A stretch of DNA of 64,000 nt, taken from positions 143,350 to 207,349 of the forward strand of contig NZ_PYYB01000005.1 in NCBI RefSeq assembly GCF_003044185.1, in the 5' to 3' direction. A program made the position numbers and the translations under genes. This document shows, piece after piece, positions 1 to 8,012 of the stretch (positions are counted from its first letter, which is position 1; the number at the start of each line of letters is the position of its first letter). The notes under the pieces were generated by a model, which was given only the letters and a program-made list of their open reading frames with translations, did not search any database and was not told the origin of the DNA. The DNA comes from Paraconexibacter algicola. Its GTDB lineage: Bacteria; Actinomycetota; Thermoleophilia; Solirubrobacterales; Solirubrobacteraceae.

Positions 1-569
1 AAGACGAGCACGTCGTCGTGCGCGATCTGCACGTGGCGCTTCTCGAGCGTCGTGAGGCCGAACGTGCGGTTCTTCGCGGCGTAGGTCTCGGTGCCGACCC
101 GGAAGAACCCGCGGTCCAGCAGCCGCACGACGCAGGCCAGCACGGTCGCCTCGTCGCGGTCGTCCCCGGCGATGTCCGCGTCGACTCGGGCGCGCAGGTC
201 CGGCAGCGAGCGCGCGAACCGGGCGGTGCAGTCGAACTTCGCGCGCGACCGACGCGCGACGTGGTCGGGGTGGTAGCGGTACTGGCGCCGGCCGGCCGCG
301 TCGGTGCCGGTCGCCTGCACGTGGCCCTGCGGGTCGGGGCAGACCCACACGTCCTTCCAGGCGGGCGGGATCGCGAGCGCGCGGACGCGGTCGCGATGCT
401 CGGTCCCGCGGATGCGCCGACCCCGCTGGTCGAGCAGCTCGAAGCCCCGCCCGCGGCGACGCAGGCGCCAGCCGGGGCCCGACGGATCGGAGCGGCGGAC
501 GCGGGGACGGCGGGTGGGCGCGCTCGACGGGGGCACGGCGAGGGCGTGCCCGGCGCCCGGGTGTCGCAT
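1..569 (-). CDS. DNA topoisomerase IB, N-terminal part (runs off the window)
   Basis: A eukaryote-like type IB topoisomerase, which relaxes supercoiled DNA through a 3'-phosphotyrosine intermediate. The minus strand reads open from an ATG at 569 to the window edge, 189 codons. After a basic leader it shows the family's DNA-clamp region: IPPAWKDVWVCPDPQGHVQA, then GRRQYRYHP, the helix ARFARSLPDLRARVDADI, and TYAAKNRTFGLTTLEKRHV. These are typical of the short bacterial topoisomerase IB (usually about 320-370 residues). The catalytic domain with the active tyrosine lies outside the window. The start is uncertain because no Shine-Dalgarno is obvious. The family assignment is firm from the motifs. 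Confidence 0.85.
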   Translation of the reverse strand, partial: MRHPGAGHALAVPPSSAPTRRPRVRRSDPSGPGWRLRRRGRGFELLDQRGRRIRGTEHRDRVRALAIPPAWKDVWVCPDPQGHVQATGTDAAGRRQYRYHPDHVARRSRAKFDCTARFARSLPDLRARVDADIAGDDRDEATVLACVVRLLDRGFFRVGTETYAAKNRTFGLTTLEKRHVQIAHDDVLV

Positions 570-641
570 GCGCGGCGTGCGCGGCCGCGCGCCAGGGCGG
601 GCGCGGGCGGGACCGCACGGCACCGCGAGGCCCGTCCGTGA

Positions 642-647
642 GATACT
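642..647 (+). promoter_or_regulatory. -10 element of the tRNA-Pro gene
   Basis: GATACT lies 12 bases before the mature tRNA 5' end, the distance expected for a -10 box with a short 5' leader. No clear -35 is visible. Confidence 0.4.
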
Positions 648-659
648 GCAGGCCGATCC

Positions 660-733
660 CGGGGCGTGGCGCAGCCTGGTAGCGCGCACCGTTCGGGTCG
701 GTGAGGTCCCCGGTTCGAATCCGGGCGCCCCGA
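660..733 (+). tRNA. tRNA-Pro (anticodon CGG)
   Basis: A complete cloverleaf is visible. The acceptor stem is CGGGGCG (660-666) with CGCCCCG (726-732); the D-stem is GCGC (669-672/682-685). The anticodon stem CACCG/CGGTG encloses loop TTCGGGT with anticodon CGG at 694-696. The T-arm is CCCGG-TTCGAAT-CCGGG, and the discriminator is A733. CCA is not encoded. The initial C and the loop resemble bacterial proline tRNAs reading CCG, a very common codon at this GC content. Confidence 0.97.
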
Positions 734-786
734 TCGAGCAGCACAGACCCGAGAAGCACCTCCCCGAGCAGTCGGGGACACCAGGA

Positions 787-833
787 GAAGAGGCGCCGGA
801 GGACCGTTCAGCACGGATCTCCGGCGCCTCTTC
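787..833. terminator. Strong hairpin between tRNA-Pro and the convergent efflux operon
   Basis: A perfect 15-bp inverted repeat, GAAGAGGCGCCGGAG (787-801) and CTCCGGCGCCTCTTC (819-833). The loop contains a further 4-bp CCGT/ACGG stem. No T-run follows. It sits 54 bases after the tRNA and 34 bases past the end of the convergent minus-strand operon, so it probably terminates both. Confidence 0.75.
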
Positions 834-866
834 GCGTTGGCGCGGACGACGTGCCCGCCCGCCGCG

Positions 867-1073
867 TCAGCCCTGGATGCTCGCGCGCGCCGCGGTGCAG
901 CGCGACCGCTGCGCCTCGACCCGGCGCGTCGCCGGGCGGGCGGGGCGTCCGGACGGGGCGCCGGACAGCTCGCGCAGGTACGCGGTGATGGTGGCCTCGT
1001 CGGCGCGGTGGGCCAGCGCGTTGCGGCGGGCGCCGCGCGTCGTGACCGGGGTGGGGGTGGTGCTGGGGGTCAT
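867..1073 (-). CDS. Small basic hypothetical protein coupled to the efflux pump
   Basis: A 68-residue protein of unknown function. Its ATG (1073) overlaps the TGA of the upstream transporter gene in an ATGA arrangement, so it is probably translationally coupled to it. The N-terminus is Thr/Pro-rich, followed by a short predicted helix around DEATITAYLREL and an Arg/Ala-rich C-terminus; no membrane segment is visible. The operon ends shortly after at the hairpin 787-833. The overlap and the terminator position argue for a real gene, but the composition is not far from a chance frame in GC-rich DNA. Confidence 0.5.
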   Translation of the reverse strand: MTPSTTPTPVTTRGARRNALAHRADEATITAYLRELSGAPSGRPARPATRRVEAQRSRCTAARASIQG

Positions 1074-2548
1074 GCGGTCTCCAGGGTCGGGATGGGCTCC
1101 GTGCGCGACACCGGACGGGGGCGCAGCAGCACGGCGGCGAGGAGGACGCCGGTCGCGGCGACGGCCGCGGCGACGGTGAAGGCGAGCTGGTAGCCCGCGA
1201 CGAGCGAGGGCTTCAGCGCACCGCCGGCCTCGACGAGGCCCGCGGTGTGGTCGTCGGCGATCGTGCTGAGGACGGCGACGCCGAGGGCGCCCGCCACCTG
1301 CTGGCTGACGTTCGTGACGCCCGAGCCGAGGCCCGCGTCCTGGCGCGGGACGCCGGCCATGGCGATCGTGAGCAGCGGCTGGAAGGCGCTGCCGATGCCC
1401 AGGCCGATCGCGAAGCAGGCGAGGAACACGGTCGGGAAGAACGCGGTCTGCGTCCCGGCGGTGCTGAACAGGAAGAGGCCGACGGTCGCGCTCGACATGC
1501 CCCCGAGCAGCACCGGGTACGGCCCGAAGCGCTCGACCAGGCGGGTCGTGACGCCGCGCGACAGGACCGCGACGGTGAGCGTCCAGGGCAGGAACGCCGC
1601 CCCGGTCTCGATCGGGCCCAGGCCGCGGACGCGCTCGAGGTACAGGGTGCCGAGGAAGAACGTGCTGTACATGCCGACGACCAGCAGCGACCGCACGGCG
1701 TTGGCCTGCACGACGCCGTGGACGGTGAGGATCCGCAGCGGCATGATCGGCTCGGCGATCCGCCGCTCCAGCGACACGAACGCCGCCATCAGCACCGCGG
1801 CGAGGGCGGCGAGGCCGAGGACCGGGGTGGAGAGCCAGCCGTGCGTGCTCACCTGCACGATCGCGGCGATGCCGACCATCAGCGAGGTCGTCACGAGGGC
1901 GGCGCCCGCCCAGTCGACGTGGTGGCCGAGCCCCAGGCCGCGGTCACGCGGCACGAACCGCCGGCCGAGCAGCACGGTCGCCAGGCCGATCGGCGCGTTG
2001 ACGAGGAAGATCCAGTGCCAGCTGAGCGCCTCGGTCAGCAGGCCGCCGGCGAGCAGGCCGAGGGAGCCGCCGGCGACGGACACGAACACGTAGGCGCTCA
2101 TCGCGCGTGCCTGGTCGGGACCGGGGCGGAAGTTCGTGACGATGATCGCGAGGATCACCGACGCCTGGGCGGCGGCGCCGACGCCCTGCAGGAAGCGGGC
2201 GGCGACGAGCGCGCCGCCGCTGGGGGCCAGGGCGCACAGCAGCGACGCGACGGTGAAGACCACGACGCCGGACAGGAAGATCGTCCGCCGGCCGACGAGG
2301 TCGCCGAGCCGGCCGGCGAGCAGCAGCAGGCTGCCGAAGCTGATGAGGAACGCGTTGACGACCCAGGTCAGCGCCGACGAGCTGAAGCCGAGGTCGTCCT
2401 GGATGGTGGGGAGGGCGACGTTCACGATCGTCGCGTCGAGCACGATCATCAGCTGTGCGAGGCAGACGGTGGCGAGCATCGCCCAGGGGCGGTCGACGGA
2501 CGGTCGAGGGGAGGGTGACGGGGGCGGCGTGGGGGTCATGGTGTGCAC
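1070..2548 (-). CDS. MFS multidrug efflux transporter, DHA2 (EmrB/QacA) family
   Basis: A proton-driven drug exporter of the 14-helix DHA2 family; 492 residues is the usual length. The first helix region carries the hallmark LDATIVNVALPTIQ, followed by WVVNAFLISFGSLLLLAGRL and the loop 2-3 motif GRLGDLVGRRTIF. Many further hydrophobic segments follow to the C-terminus. The start could be GTG 2548 or ATG 2539 three codons in; an AAGG lies close upstream. It is transcribed divergently from a TetR repressor gene across a region with three copies of one operator, so it is very probably repressed by that TetR and induced by its substrate. The substrate cannot be read from sequence. Confidence 0.93.
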   Translation of the reverse strand: MHTMTPTPPPSPSPRPSVDRPWAMLATVCLAQLMIVLDATIVNVALPTIQDDLGFSSSALTWVVNAFLISFGSLLLLAGRLGDLVGRRTIFLSGVVVFTVASLLCALAPSGGALVAARFLQGVGAAAQASVILAIIVTNFRPGPDQARAMSAYVFVSVAGGSLGLLAGGLLTEALSWHWIFLVNAPIGLATVLLGRRFVPRDRGLGLGHHVDWAGAALVTTSLMVGIAAIVQVSTHGWLSTPVLGLAALAAVLMAAFVSLERRIAEPIMPLRILTVHGVVQANAVRSLLVVGMYSTFFLGTLYLERVRGLGPIETGAAFLPWTLTVAVLSRGVTTRLVERFGPYPVLLGGMSSATVGLFLFSTAGTQTAFFPTVFLACFAIGLGIGSAFQPLLTIAMAGVPRQDAGLGSGVTNVSQQVAGALGVAVLSTIADDHTAGLVEAGGALKPSLVAGYQLAFTVAAAVAATGVLLAAVLLRPRPVSRTEPIPTLETA

Positions 2549-2582
2549 CGGACCTTGAGACGAGGAGGGGGGAGCGCTAAAG

Positions 2583-2652
2583 TGGAGGGCGCCTCCAGAA
2601 AGAAGTGGAGGGTGCCTCCGGTTCGAGACGGACTATATGGAGGCCGCCTCCG
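2583..2652. promoter_or_regulatory. Triple operator between the MFS and TetR genes
   Basis: Three near-identical 15-bp dyads, TGGAGG-N3-CCTCC(A/G), lie at 2583-2597, 2606-2620 and 2638-2652, with start spacings of 23 and 32 bp. The central three bases differ (GCG, GTG, CCG) while the arms are conserved, which is the pattern of a protein-binding site. Site 3 abuts a possible TetR -10 (TATATG at 2635-2640). Binding would control both divergent genes. Confidence 0.75.
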
Positions 2653-2674
2653 TTTTGTCAAGGACGGTTCCGTC

Positions 2675-3271
2675 ATGACCTCGATCGATCCCACGTCCAC
2701 CGCCGCGCCCGCGCTCCTGCAGCGCCCCCGGCGCGCGGACGCGCTGCGCAACTACGAGAAGATCCTCGCCGCCGCCCGCGAGGCGTTCGCCCAGGGCGGC
2801 GAGTCAACCGCGCTCGAAGAGATCGCCCGCCGCGCGGAGGTGGGCATCGGCACGCTCTACCGCAACTTCCCCAACCGGCAGGCGCTGCTCGAGGCGCTCT
2901 ACCTCGGCGAGGTCGAGCAGGTCTGCCGTGGTGCCGCCGAGCTCACCGCGACCGACCCGTGGGGGGCCCTCGAGGAGTGGCTCGTCGACCGCGTCGCCGC
3001 CTACATCGCGACGAAGCAGGCCCTCGCCGGACAGCTGCTGCAGTACCTCGACGCCGACGCGCCGCTGTTCGCCACATCGCGCGAGGCGCTCTGGGCCGCG
3101 GGGGAGCCGCTCCTGCGCGCCGCCCAGGAGGCCGGGGCCGTCCGCGAGGACGTGACGATCGTCGAGCTGCTGCAGCTCGTCGTCGGGATCGTGAAGATCC
3201 CCTGCAGCGCCGAGGCGCAGCGCGAGCGCATCCTGCGGCTCGCGCTCGACGGCCTGCGCTACGGCGCCTGA
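2675..3271 (+). CDS. TetR-family repressor of the adjacent efflux pump
   Basis: A 198-residue one-component regulator. The N-terminal helix-turn-helix is clear: NYEKILAAAREAFAQGG, then STALEEIARRAEVGIGTLYR and NFPNRQALLEALY. The C-terminal half is the variable ligand-binding and dimer domain. The frame stays open further upstream, but the start is set at ATG 2675. That is the first Met before the HTH, it has an AAGGA about 10 bases upstream, and it lies just downstream of the triple operator, where an autoregulated repressor should begin. Its last 13 bases overlap the convergent TetR gene. Probable role: repressor of the MFS gene and of itself. Confidence 0.92.
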   Translation: MTSIDPTSTAAPALLQRPRRADALRNYEKILAAAREAFAQGGESTALEEIARRAEVGIGTLYRNFPNRQALLEALYLGEVEQVCRGAAELTATDPWGALEEWLVDRVAAYIATKQALAGQLLQYLDADAPLFATSREALWAAGEPLLRAAQEAGAVREDVTIVELLQLVVGIVKIPCSAEAQRERILRLALDGLRYGA

Positions 3272-3894
3272 CGCGTCGCGCCCGCGTCGTCGAGGCCGAG
3301 CGTCGCCGCCCACATCCCGAGCACCGCGGCGTGCGCCTCGTCCACGCCGACCAGCGGCTCGCGCCCGAACACGGTCGTGAGGTACGCGACGTTTGCGTGG
3401 TGCAGCAGCCGCGCGGTCTCGCGAGGTGCCGCGATCGGCGCGCCCTGGGCGGCCGCACGCTCGACCACGCCCGCGACGAGCGCGACGTAGCGCTCGTGCA
3501 CGCCGTCGAGCACCGCCTCGACCGCGGCGTCGTGGATCGCCGCCTCGCCCAGCGCGCGCACCAGCGGGCCGTGCTCGGCGAACGCCTCGACCGCCCGCCG
3601 CAGCCCCTCCTCCAGTGCGGCGCGGTCCAGCGAGGAGAGGGCGACCAGCTCCTCGTGCGCGTCCAGCAGCGCCCCGAACGCATCCTGCCCGACCCGCAGC
3701 ACGAGGTCCGGGAGGTCGTCGAAGTGGCGGTAGAACTGCGTCCGCGCGAGCCCCGCGTCCTGCATGACCTCCTCGACCGTCACCTCCCGGAACGGCCGGC
3801 GACGCAGCGCCGCCTCCGCGGCCGCGACGATCGCGGCGCGGTTCTCGCCGCGAGCGGCGCGCAGACGGGTCCGACGGACCTCCGGGGCGGGCAC
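3259..3894 (-). CDS. TetR-family regulator, probably controlling the sulfatase pair
   Basis: A 211-residue TetR protein. The HTH spans roughly residues 20-65 (FREVTVEEVMQDAGLARTQF, then YRHFDDLPDLVLRV) and is followed by a helical ligand domain; the style recalls EthR-like regulators. The start is GTG 3894 and looks leaderless: TACGGT (minus strand, 3907-3902) ends 7 bases before it and there is no Shine-Dalgarno. The gene is divergent from the Tat-exported propeller and sulfatase genes across a palindrome (3916-3945) that covers both promoters, so it is the obvious regulator of that pair. The ligand is unknown. Confidence 0.9.
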   Translation of the reverse strand: MPAPEVRRTRLRAARGENRAAIVAAAEAALRRRPFREVTVEEVMQDAGLARTQFYRHFDDLPDLVLRVGQDAFGALLDAHEELVALSSLDRAALEEGLRRAVEAFAEHGPLVRALGEAAIHDAAVEAVLDGVHERYVALVAGVVERAAAQGAPIAAPRETARLLHHANVAYLTTVFGREPLVGVDEAHAAVLGMWAATLGLDDAGATRQAP

Positions 3895-3915
3895 CCGACC
3901 GACCGTAGCAGGCCG

Positions 3916-3958
3916 ATGTGACAGTGCGTTGACGCCGTGTCACATCCGTGGTTAGGCT
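3916..3958 (+). promoter_or_regulatory. Promoter and dyad operator of the propeller-sulfatase operon
   Basis: ATGTGACA (3916-3923) and TGTCACAT (3938-3945) are perfect 8-bp arms 14 bases apart. Between them lies a -35-like TTGACG (3929-3934), followed 18 bases later by -10 TAGGCT (3953-3958). The GTG start at 3967 follows after 8 bases, so the mRNA should be leaderless. A TetR dimer bound here would block the -35. Confidence 0.7.
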
Positions 3959-3966
3959 CGCCCACC

Positions 3967-4929
3967 GTGCCCCTGACCGTCACCCCGACCCGGCGTCAGC
4001 TGCTGCAGGGAGGCGCGGGTCTCGCCGCCGCCGCGGCGCTGCCCGCGCCCACCGCCACGGCGGCCCCGCGCCCCACCGACCGGCGTCCCGACGTCGTCCA
4101 CCGCGGCCGGTCGATCGCCGTCAGCCCCGACGGGCGCCGCCTCGCCGTCGCGCACGCCGCCCGCCGGACCCTCGAGCTGACCGACCGCCGCGCCCGCGCC
4201 ACACGCCGCGTCACGCTCGACGGGCAGCCCGCGGAGCTCGCCTGGGCGCCCAGCGGCGGCCTCCTCGCCGTCACCACCGCGTTCTGGGACGCCCCCGGCC
4301 TCGAGCTGCACGGCCTCGACGGCCGCCGCACCCGCCTGGACGTCGGCCCCGCCCCGCTCGCGGTCGCGATCACCGACCGGCCGCGCCGGATCGTCGTCGC
4401 CGGCGGGGAGCAGGAGGGCACCCTCCACGTCCTCTCCGGCCCCGGCTACGCGCAGCGCCGCGTCGTGCCGCTCGGCGCGGTCCCGCGCGGGCTCGCCGTC
4501 CACGGCGACCGCGCCTGGGTCGCGCTGCAGGCCGAGGACGCCGTCGTGCACGTCGACCTCGCCACCGGCGCCGTGCTGCGCCGCGTCGGCGTCCCCGCGC
4601 TGCCCGACCGGATCGCCATCCGCCCCGACGGCGCACGGCTGCTCGTCGCCCACGGCGGCCCCGCCCGGGACCTCACCGAGCTCGAGACCCGCCGCGGCGG
4701 GCGCCGGCGCGCGCTCGCCGCCGCGCCCGCCGTCGGCGCGGTCGCCTACGCGCCCGGCGGACGCCGGCTCGCTGCGCTCCCCGAGGCCGCCGCGGTGCTG
4801 TCGATCGACGCGCGCGGCCGCCGCCGCCGGCTGCCCACCGTCTCCGGCCCGCGCGGTCTCGCGGTCGCCGGCCGCCACGTCTTCGTCGTCAGCGCCACCA
4901 CCGGGAAGGTCGGGAGGGTCCGTCCATGA
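3967..4929 (+). CDS. Tat-exported beta-propeller (YVTN-like) protein
   Basis: A 320-residue exported protein of unknown exact role. It starts with a twin-arginine signal (PTRRQLLQGGAGLAAAAA, with a cleavage-like Ala stretch after it). Repeated blade-like segments follow, such as GRSIAVSPDGRRLAVAHAAR, PAELAWAPSGGLLAV, PRGLAVHGDRAWVAL and PDRIAIRPDGARLLVAHG, typical of a WD40/YVTN propeller. GTG 3967 is chosen because the -10 TAGGCT ends 8 bases before it and the Tat motif follows directly; a longer upstream frame would begin inside the operator. It overlaps the sulfatase gene by ATGA, so the two are cotranscribed and perhaps act together outside the membrane. Confidence 0.82.
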   Translation: MPLTVTPTRRQLLQGGAGLAAAAALPAPTATAAPRPTDRRPDVVHRGRSIAVSPDGRRLAVAHAARRTLELTDRRARATRRVTLDGQPAELAWAPSGGLLAVTTAFWDAPGLELHGLDGRRTRLDVGPAPLAVAITDRPRRIVVAGGEQEGTLHVLSGPGYAQRRVVPLGAVPRGLAVHGDRAWVALQAEDAVVHVDLATGAVLRRVGVPALPDRIAIRPDGARLLVAHGGPARDLTELETRRGGRRRALAAAPAVGAVAYAPGGRRLAALPEAAAVLSIDARGRRRRLPTVSGPRGLAVAGRHVFVVSATTGKVGRVRP

Positions 4930-6704
4930 GCATCGACCGCCGCAGGCTCCTCACCCGCGCCGCGCAGCTCGGGGCCGCGGCGACGCTCGCGCCCGTGCTC
5001 GACGCGCAGGCCCGCGACGAGCGCCCGCCGAACATCCTCATCCTCATGACCGACCAGGAGCGCCACCGCGACCGGCTCCCGGACGACCTCCCGGTCCCCG
5101 CCCGCTGCTGGATGGACGAGCACGGCACGAACATCGACCGCTTCCACAGCTCCTCGATGGCCTGCACCCCGTCGCGCGGCTGCCTGTGGACCGGCATGTA
5201 CGGCCCGCAGACCGGCCTCTACGGGACGTTCATCGTCGGCGCGCAGTTCAACGTCGACCCGTCGATCCCGACGATCGGCGACCTCTTCAAGAGCATCGGC
5301 TACCGGACCGCGTTCTTCGGCAAGTGGCACCTCTCCTACCCGGGCGAGATCCCCACCAGCGCCGAGACCGCGCTCGACACGCTGCAGGGCAACCCGCTGC
5401 GCGGCAACGGGTTCGACGACTCCGTCATCTCCCCGCCCTCGGACGTCTCCGCCTACAACGACGGCTACGTCAACGACCCGATCTGGACGCGGCAGGCGCT
5501 CGACTGGCTCGACGCGCACGGGAAGGACGAGCAGCCCTGGCTGTGCATCCTGTCGCTGCTCAACCCGCACGACATCCAGTACTACCCGCGCGGCTTCGCC
5601 GTGGACTTCGAACGCCCCGACTACGGGATGGAGCCCGACCCGTCGTGGTTCGAGGAGCCGAAGCTCGACGACAAGCCCTCGGGCCAGGAGCGGTTCCGCA
5701 AGGTCGTCGAGGTCATCAGCGGCACCCCCGCGGGCGGGGCGCGGCGGGAGGGCTACGTGCGCTCGCTGCTCAACCTGTACTGCGACCTCATCGTCGGGAC
5801 CGACGAGATGCTCCAGGCGATGATCAAGAAGGTCATCGACCTCGGGGTGCTCGACGACACGGTGCTCGTGCGCACGGCCGACCACGGGGAGCTCGGCGGC
5901 GCGCACGGCCTGCAGAACAAGGGCACCACGATGTACGACGAGCAGAACCGCATCCCGTTCACCGTCGTGTACCCGAAGCGGTTCCCGGCGGGCGGGCGGT
6001 CGCGCGCGCTCGGGGAGCAGGTCGACCTCCTGCCCACGCTGCTCGAGCTCGGCGGGGTCGCCGACCCGGTGGCGCGGTTCCCGTGGCTGCGCGGCGTGTC
6101 GCTCGTGTCCGCGCTCGAGCAGCCCGAGTCGCCCGGCCCGCGCAGCGAGATCCTCTACCGGATCGACGAGTTCGCGATCACGAGCGTCGGCAACGAGAAG
6201 CCCACCAACACCCACATCCGGGCGTTCTTCGACGGGCGCTACAAGTTCGCGCGCTACGTCGCGGTGAAGGACGGCTGGTTCGCCGGCCCGGAGTTCGTCG
6301 CCTCCCAGGAGTACGAGCTGTACGACACCTGGGAGGACCCGTACGAGATCCGCAACCTCGCCAACGACCGCGGCTACGCCGCGCTGCGCGACGACCTGCT
6401 CGCCCGGCTCGGGGAGCTCGAGAAGGCGAAGTGGGGGCCGGTCGGCCTCCCGGCGTTCGGGCCCGGTCAGCCGATCGACGCGTTGCCCGTCGTCCCGAAC
6501 GCCGGCATCACCCAGGGCGGCGTGCCGAGCCCGTGGCCCGACACCGGACGGCCCGGCTCCTACCTGATCGTCCCCGGCCGCCAGCCGACCCCCACCAGCT
6601 GGCTCTACGAGGGCGAGCTGCCCGCCACGATCGGGGGCGGCCCGACACCGGACGGCGTCGAGCTCGCCGCGTTCTTCTGCGAGCTGATGCCGCGCGGCTC
6701 GTAA
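4926..6704 (+). CDS. Tat-exported sulfatase (arylsulfatase family)
   Basis: A 592-residue type I sulfatase, hydrolysing sulfate esters outside the cytoplasm. The N-terminus has a Tat motif (DRRRLLTRAAQLGAAA). NILILMTDQE supplies the first metal-site acidic residue, and MACTPSRGCLWTG carries the CxPSR signature. Cys80 would be converted to formylglycine by a formylglycine-generating enzyme, which is not encoded in this window. Further active-site blocks are FFGKWHLSYPG and RTADHGELGGAHG. ATG 4926 overlaps the previous TGA and has GGGAGGG upstream. It is probably regulated by the divergent TetR. The substrate is unknown; phosphonate or phosphate ester hydrolases share the fold, but the CxPSR motif favours sulfatase. 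Confidence 0.92.
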   Translation: MSIDRRRLLTRAAQLGAAATLAPVLDAQARDERPPNILILMTDQERHRDRLPDDLPVPARCWMDEHGTNIDRFHSSSMACTPSRGCLWTGMYGPQTGLYGTFIVGAQFNVDPSIPTIGDLFKSIGYRTAFFGKWHLSYPGEIPTSAETALDTLQGNPLRGNGFDDSVISPPSDVSAYNDGYVNDPIWTRQALDWLDAHGKDEQPWLCILSLLNPHDIQYYPRGFAVDFERPDYGMEPDPSWFEEPKLDDKPSGQERFRKVVEVISGTPAGGARREGYVRSLLNLYCDLIVGTDEMLQAMIKKVIDLGVLDDTVLVRTADHGELGGAHGLQNKGTTMYDEQNRIPFTVVYPKRFPAGGRSRALGEQVDLLPTLLELGGVADPVARFPWLRGVSLVSALEQPESPGPRSEILYRIDEFAITSVGNEKPTNTHIRAFFDGRYKFARYVAVKDGWFAGPEFVASQEYELYDTWEDPYEIRNLANDRGYAALRDDLLARLGELEKAKWGPVGLPAFGPGQPIDALPVVPNAGITQGGVPSPWPDTGRPGSYLIVPGRQPTPTSWLYEGELPATIGGGPTPDGVELAAFFCELMPRGS

Positions 6705-6734
6705 GTCCCGGCGCCCGCGCGCGTTGGAGGGGAC

Positions 6735-7991
6735 ATGGGCAGACGACGCACCCGGACCACCCCCGTCTCCTGGGCGGCCTTCGCCGCCCAGGACGTCGAC
6801 GAGGCCCGGGCCGGCCGGCCGTCGGCGGACCTGCGCGCCTATGCGGCCGAGCGCGACCTGCACTTCGGCGGCGACCGACGCCAGCTGCGCGTCCTGGGCG
6901 GCGTCCCGCGGTGGAACGAGTACATCCACAACTGCTGCGCCGGACGCCTCGGCGACCGCCGACAGGGCGTCGTGCAGCACGAGCTGCTCGAGATCGGGTT
7001 CGCGACCTCCGAGCACTCCGGCCACCGGCTCGCGATGGGCGGCGACTTCGCGAAGGTCAAGCTGCGCGGCGACCTGCGCCTGGCCGACCTGCTGCCGCTC
7101 GCCCACCTCTTCAGCGGTGTGCGGGACGCGCCCGGACCGTTCCCCGCGGACACCGCGACGGTGCCGGTCACGGCCGTCGTCCTGCACGTGCCGCAGGCCG
7201 CGCTGCTGTCGCGGTTCACCGTGCGCTCCGCCGACCGGCTGCGCAACGCGGACGGGCCGCCGCTGGACCCCCACGGCCTCGCCGGCTACCGCCTGCGCGG
7301 CCGGGACGCGTTCGAGCCCGCCGCGTGGGAGCGGCTGCTGCCCCGCGCCGCCGGGGCGCTCGGCGCGCTCGCCGGACCGTACGTCTCGTTCGAGGCGGGG
7401 ACCGCGCTCGTCGCCCTGCGCGTCGGCGGCTTCGTCGCCGACCCGGGGCGGCTCGACGCGCTCGTCGCACACGCGCTCACGCTCGCCGACGCGGTGGCCG
7501 ACGTCGTCGCACCGCCGCCGCACCCGGACACGCGGTTTCACCTCCCGCTGCCGCCCGCGCCCGCCGAGGAGCCGATGCAGGACGCCGACCGCTGGGGCGC
7601 GACGCTCGACGACGCCGCCGCGCAGTGGGGCCTGCGGCGCGAGGACCCGGACGCGCTGCACCGCGCCTACCCGGCGCTTCCGGTGCCGGGACGCTCCCGC
7701 GGCGTGCTCGCCGGCGAGCTCCCCGGCGGCGCGCGCGGTCGCTTGACGTTCCACCAGCATCGCCGCGGCGACCTCTCGCTGCTGGCGGCCGCCCTGTTCG
7801 AGCGCCGGCCGGGGGCGCCCGAGCTGCCGCCCGGCGGCGTCAACGACGACGGGTCCGGCATGCGGGTCGCCGCCGTCGGGGACCTCGTCGCGTGCTGGAG
7901 CCAGACGATGGACGACGGGCAGCTCGCGGTGACCGCCACCGCTGAACGCGGGCGGCGGGCGGCGGCGTCGCTCGGGCAGCTCGCCGGGTAG
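6735..7991 (+). CDS. Hypothetical protein, 418 residues
   Basis: I do not recognise this protein. It begins MGRRRTRTTPVSW with a good Shine-Dalgarno (GGAGGGG) just before ATG 6735, 30 bases after the sulfatase stop, so it may share that transcript. There is no signal peptide or membrane segment. A conserved-looking region is VPRWNEYIHNCCAGRL, followed by an HELLEIGFATSEHSGHRL stretch rich in His, Glu and Asp. The C-terminal third contains repeated Pro/Ala segments and ends in a short domain around RLTFHQHRRGDLSLLAAALF. The composition suggests a soluble cytoplasmic protein. Codon use matches its neighbours. Confidence 0.75.
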   Translation: MGRRRTRTTPVSWAAFAAQDVDEARAGRPSADLRAYAAERDLHFGGDRRQLRVLGGVPRWNEYIHNCCAGRLGDRRQGVVQHELLEIGFATSEHSGHRLAMGGDFAKVKLRGDLRLADLLPLAHLFSGVRDAPGPFPADTATVPVTAVVLHVPQAALLSRFTVRSADRLRNADGPPLDPHGLAGYRLRGRDAFEPAAWERLLPRAAGALGALAGPYVSFEAGTALVALRVGGFVADPGRLDALVAHALTLADAVADVVAPPPHPDTRFHLPLPPAPAEEPMQDADRWGATLDDAAAQWGLRREDPDALHRAYPALPVPGRSRGVLAGELPGGARGRLTFHQHRRGDLSLLAAALFERRPGAPELPPGGVNDDGSGMRVAAVGDLVACWSQTMDDGQLAVTATAERGRRAAASLGQLAG

Positions 7992-8012
7992 CGGGGGCGG
8001 GGCTGCCGTCGG

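Noticed and set aside
4746..7760. 1004-codon minus-strand frame opposite the sulfatase
   Set aside because: Shadow of the sulfatase and 418-residue genes; no recognisable domain.
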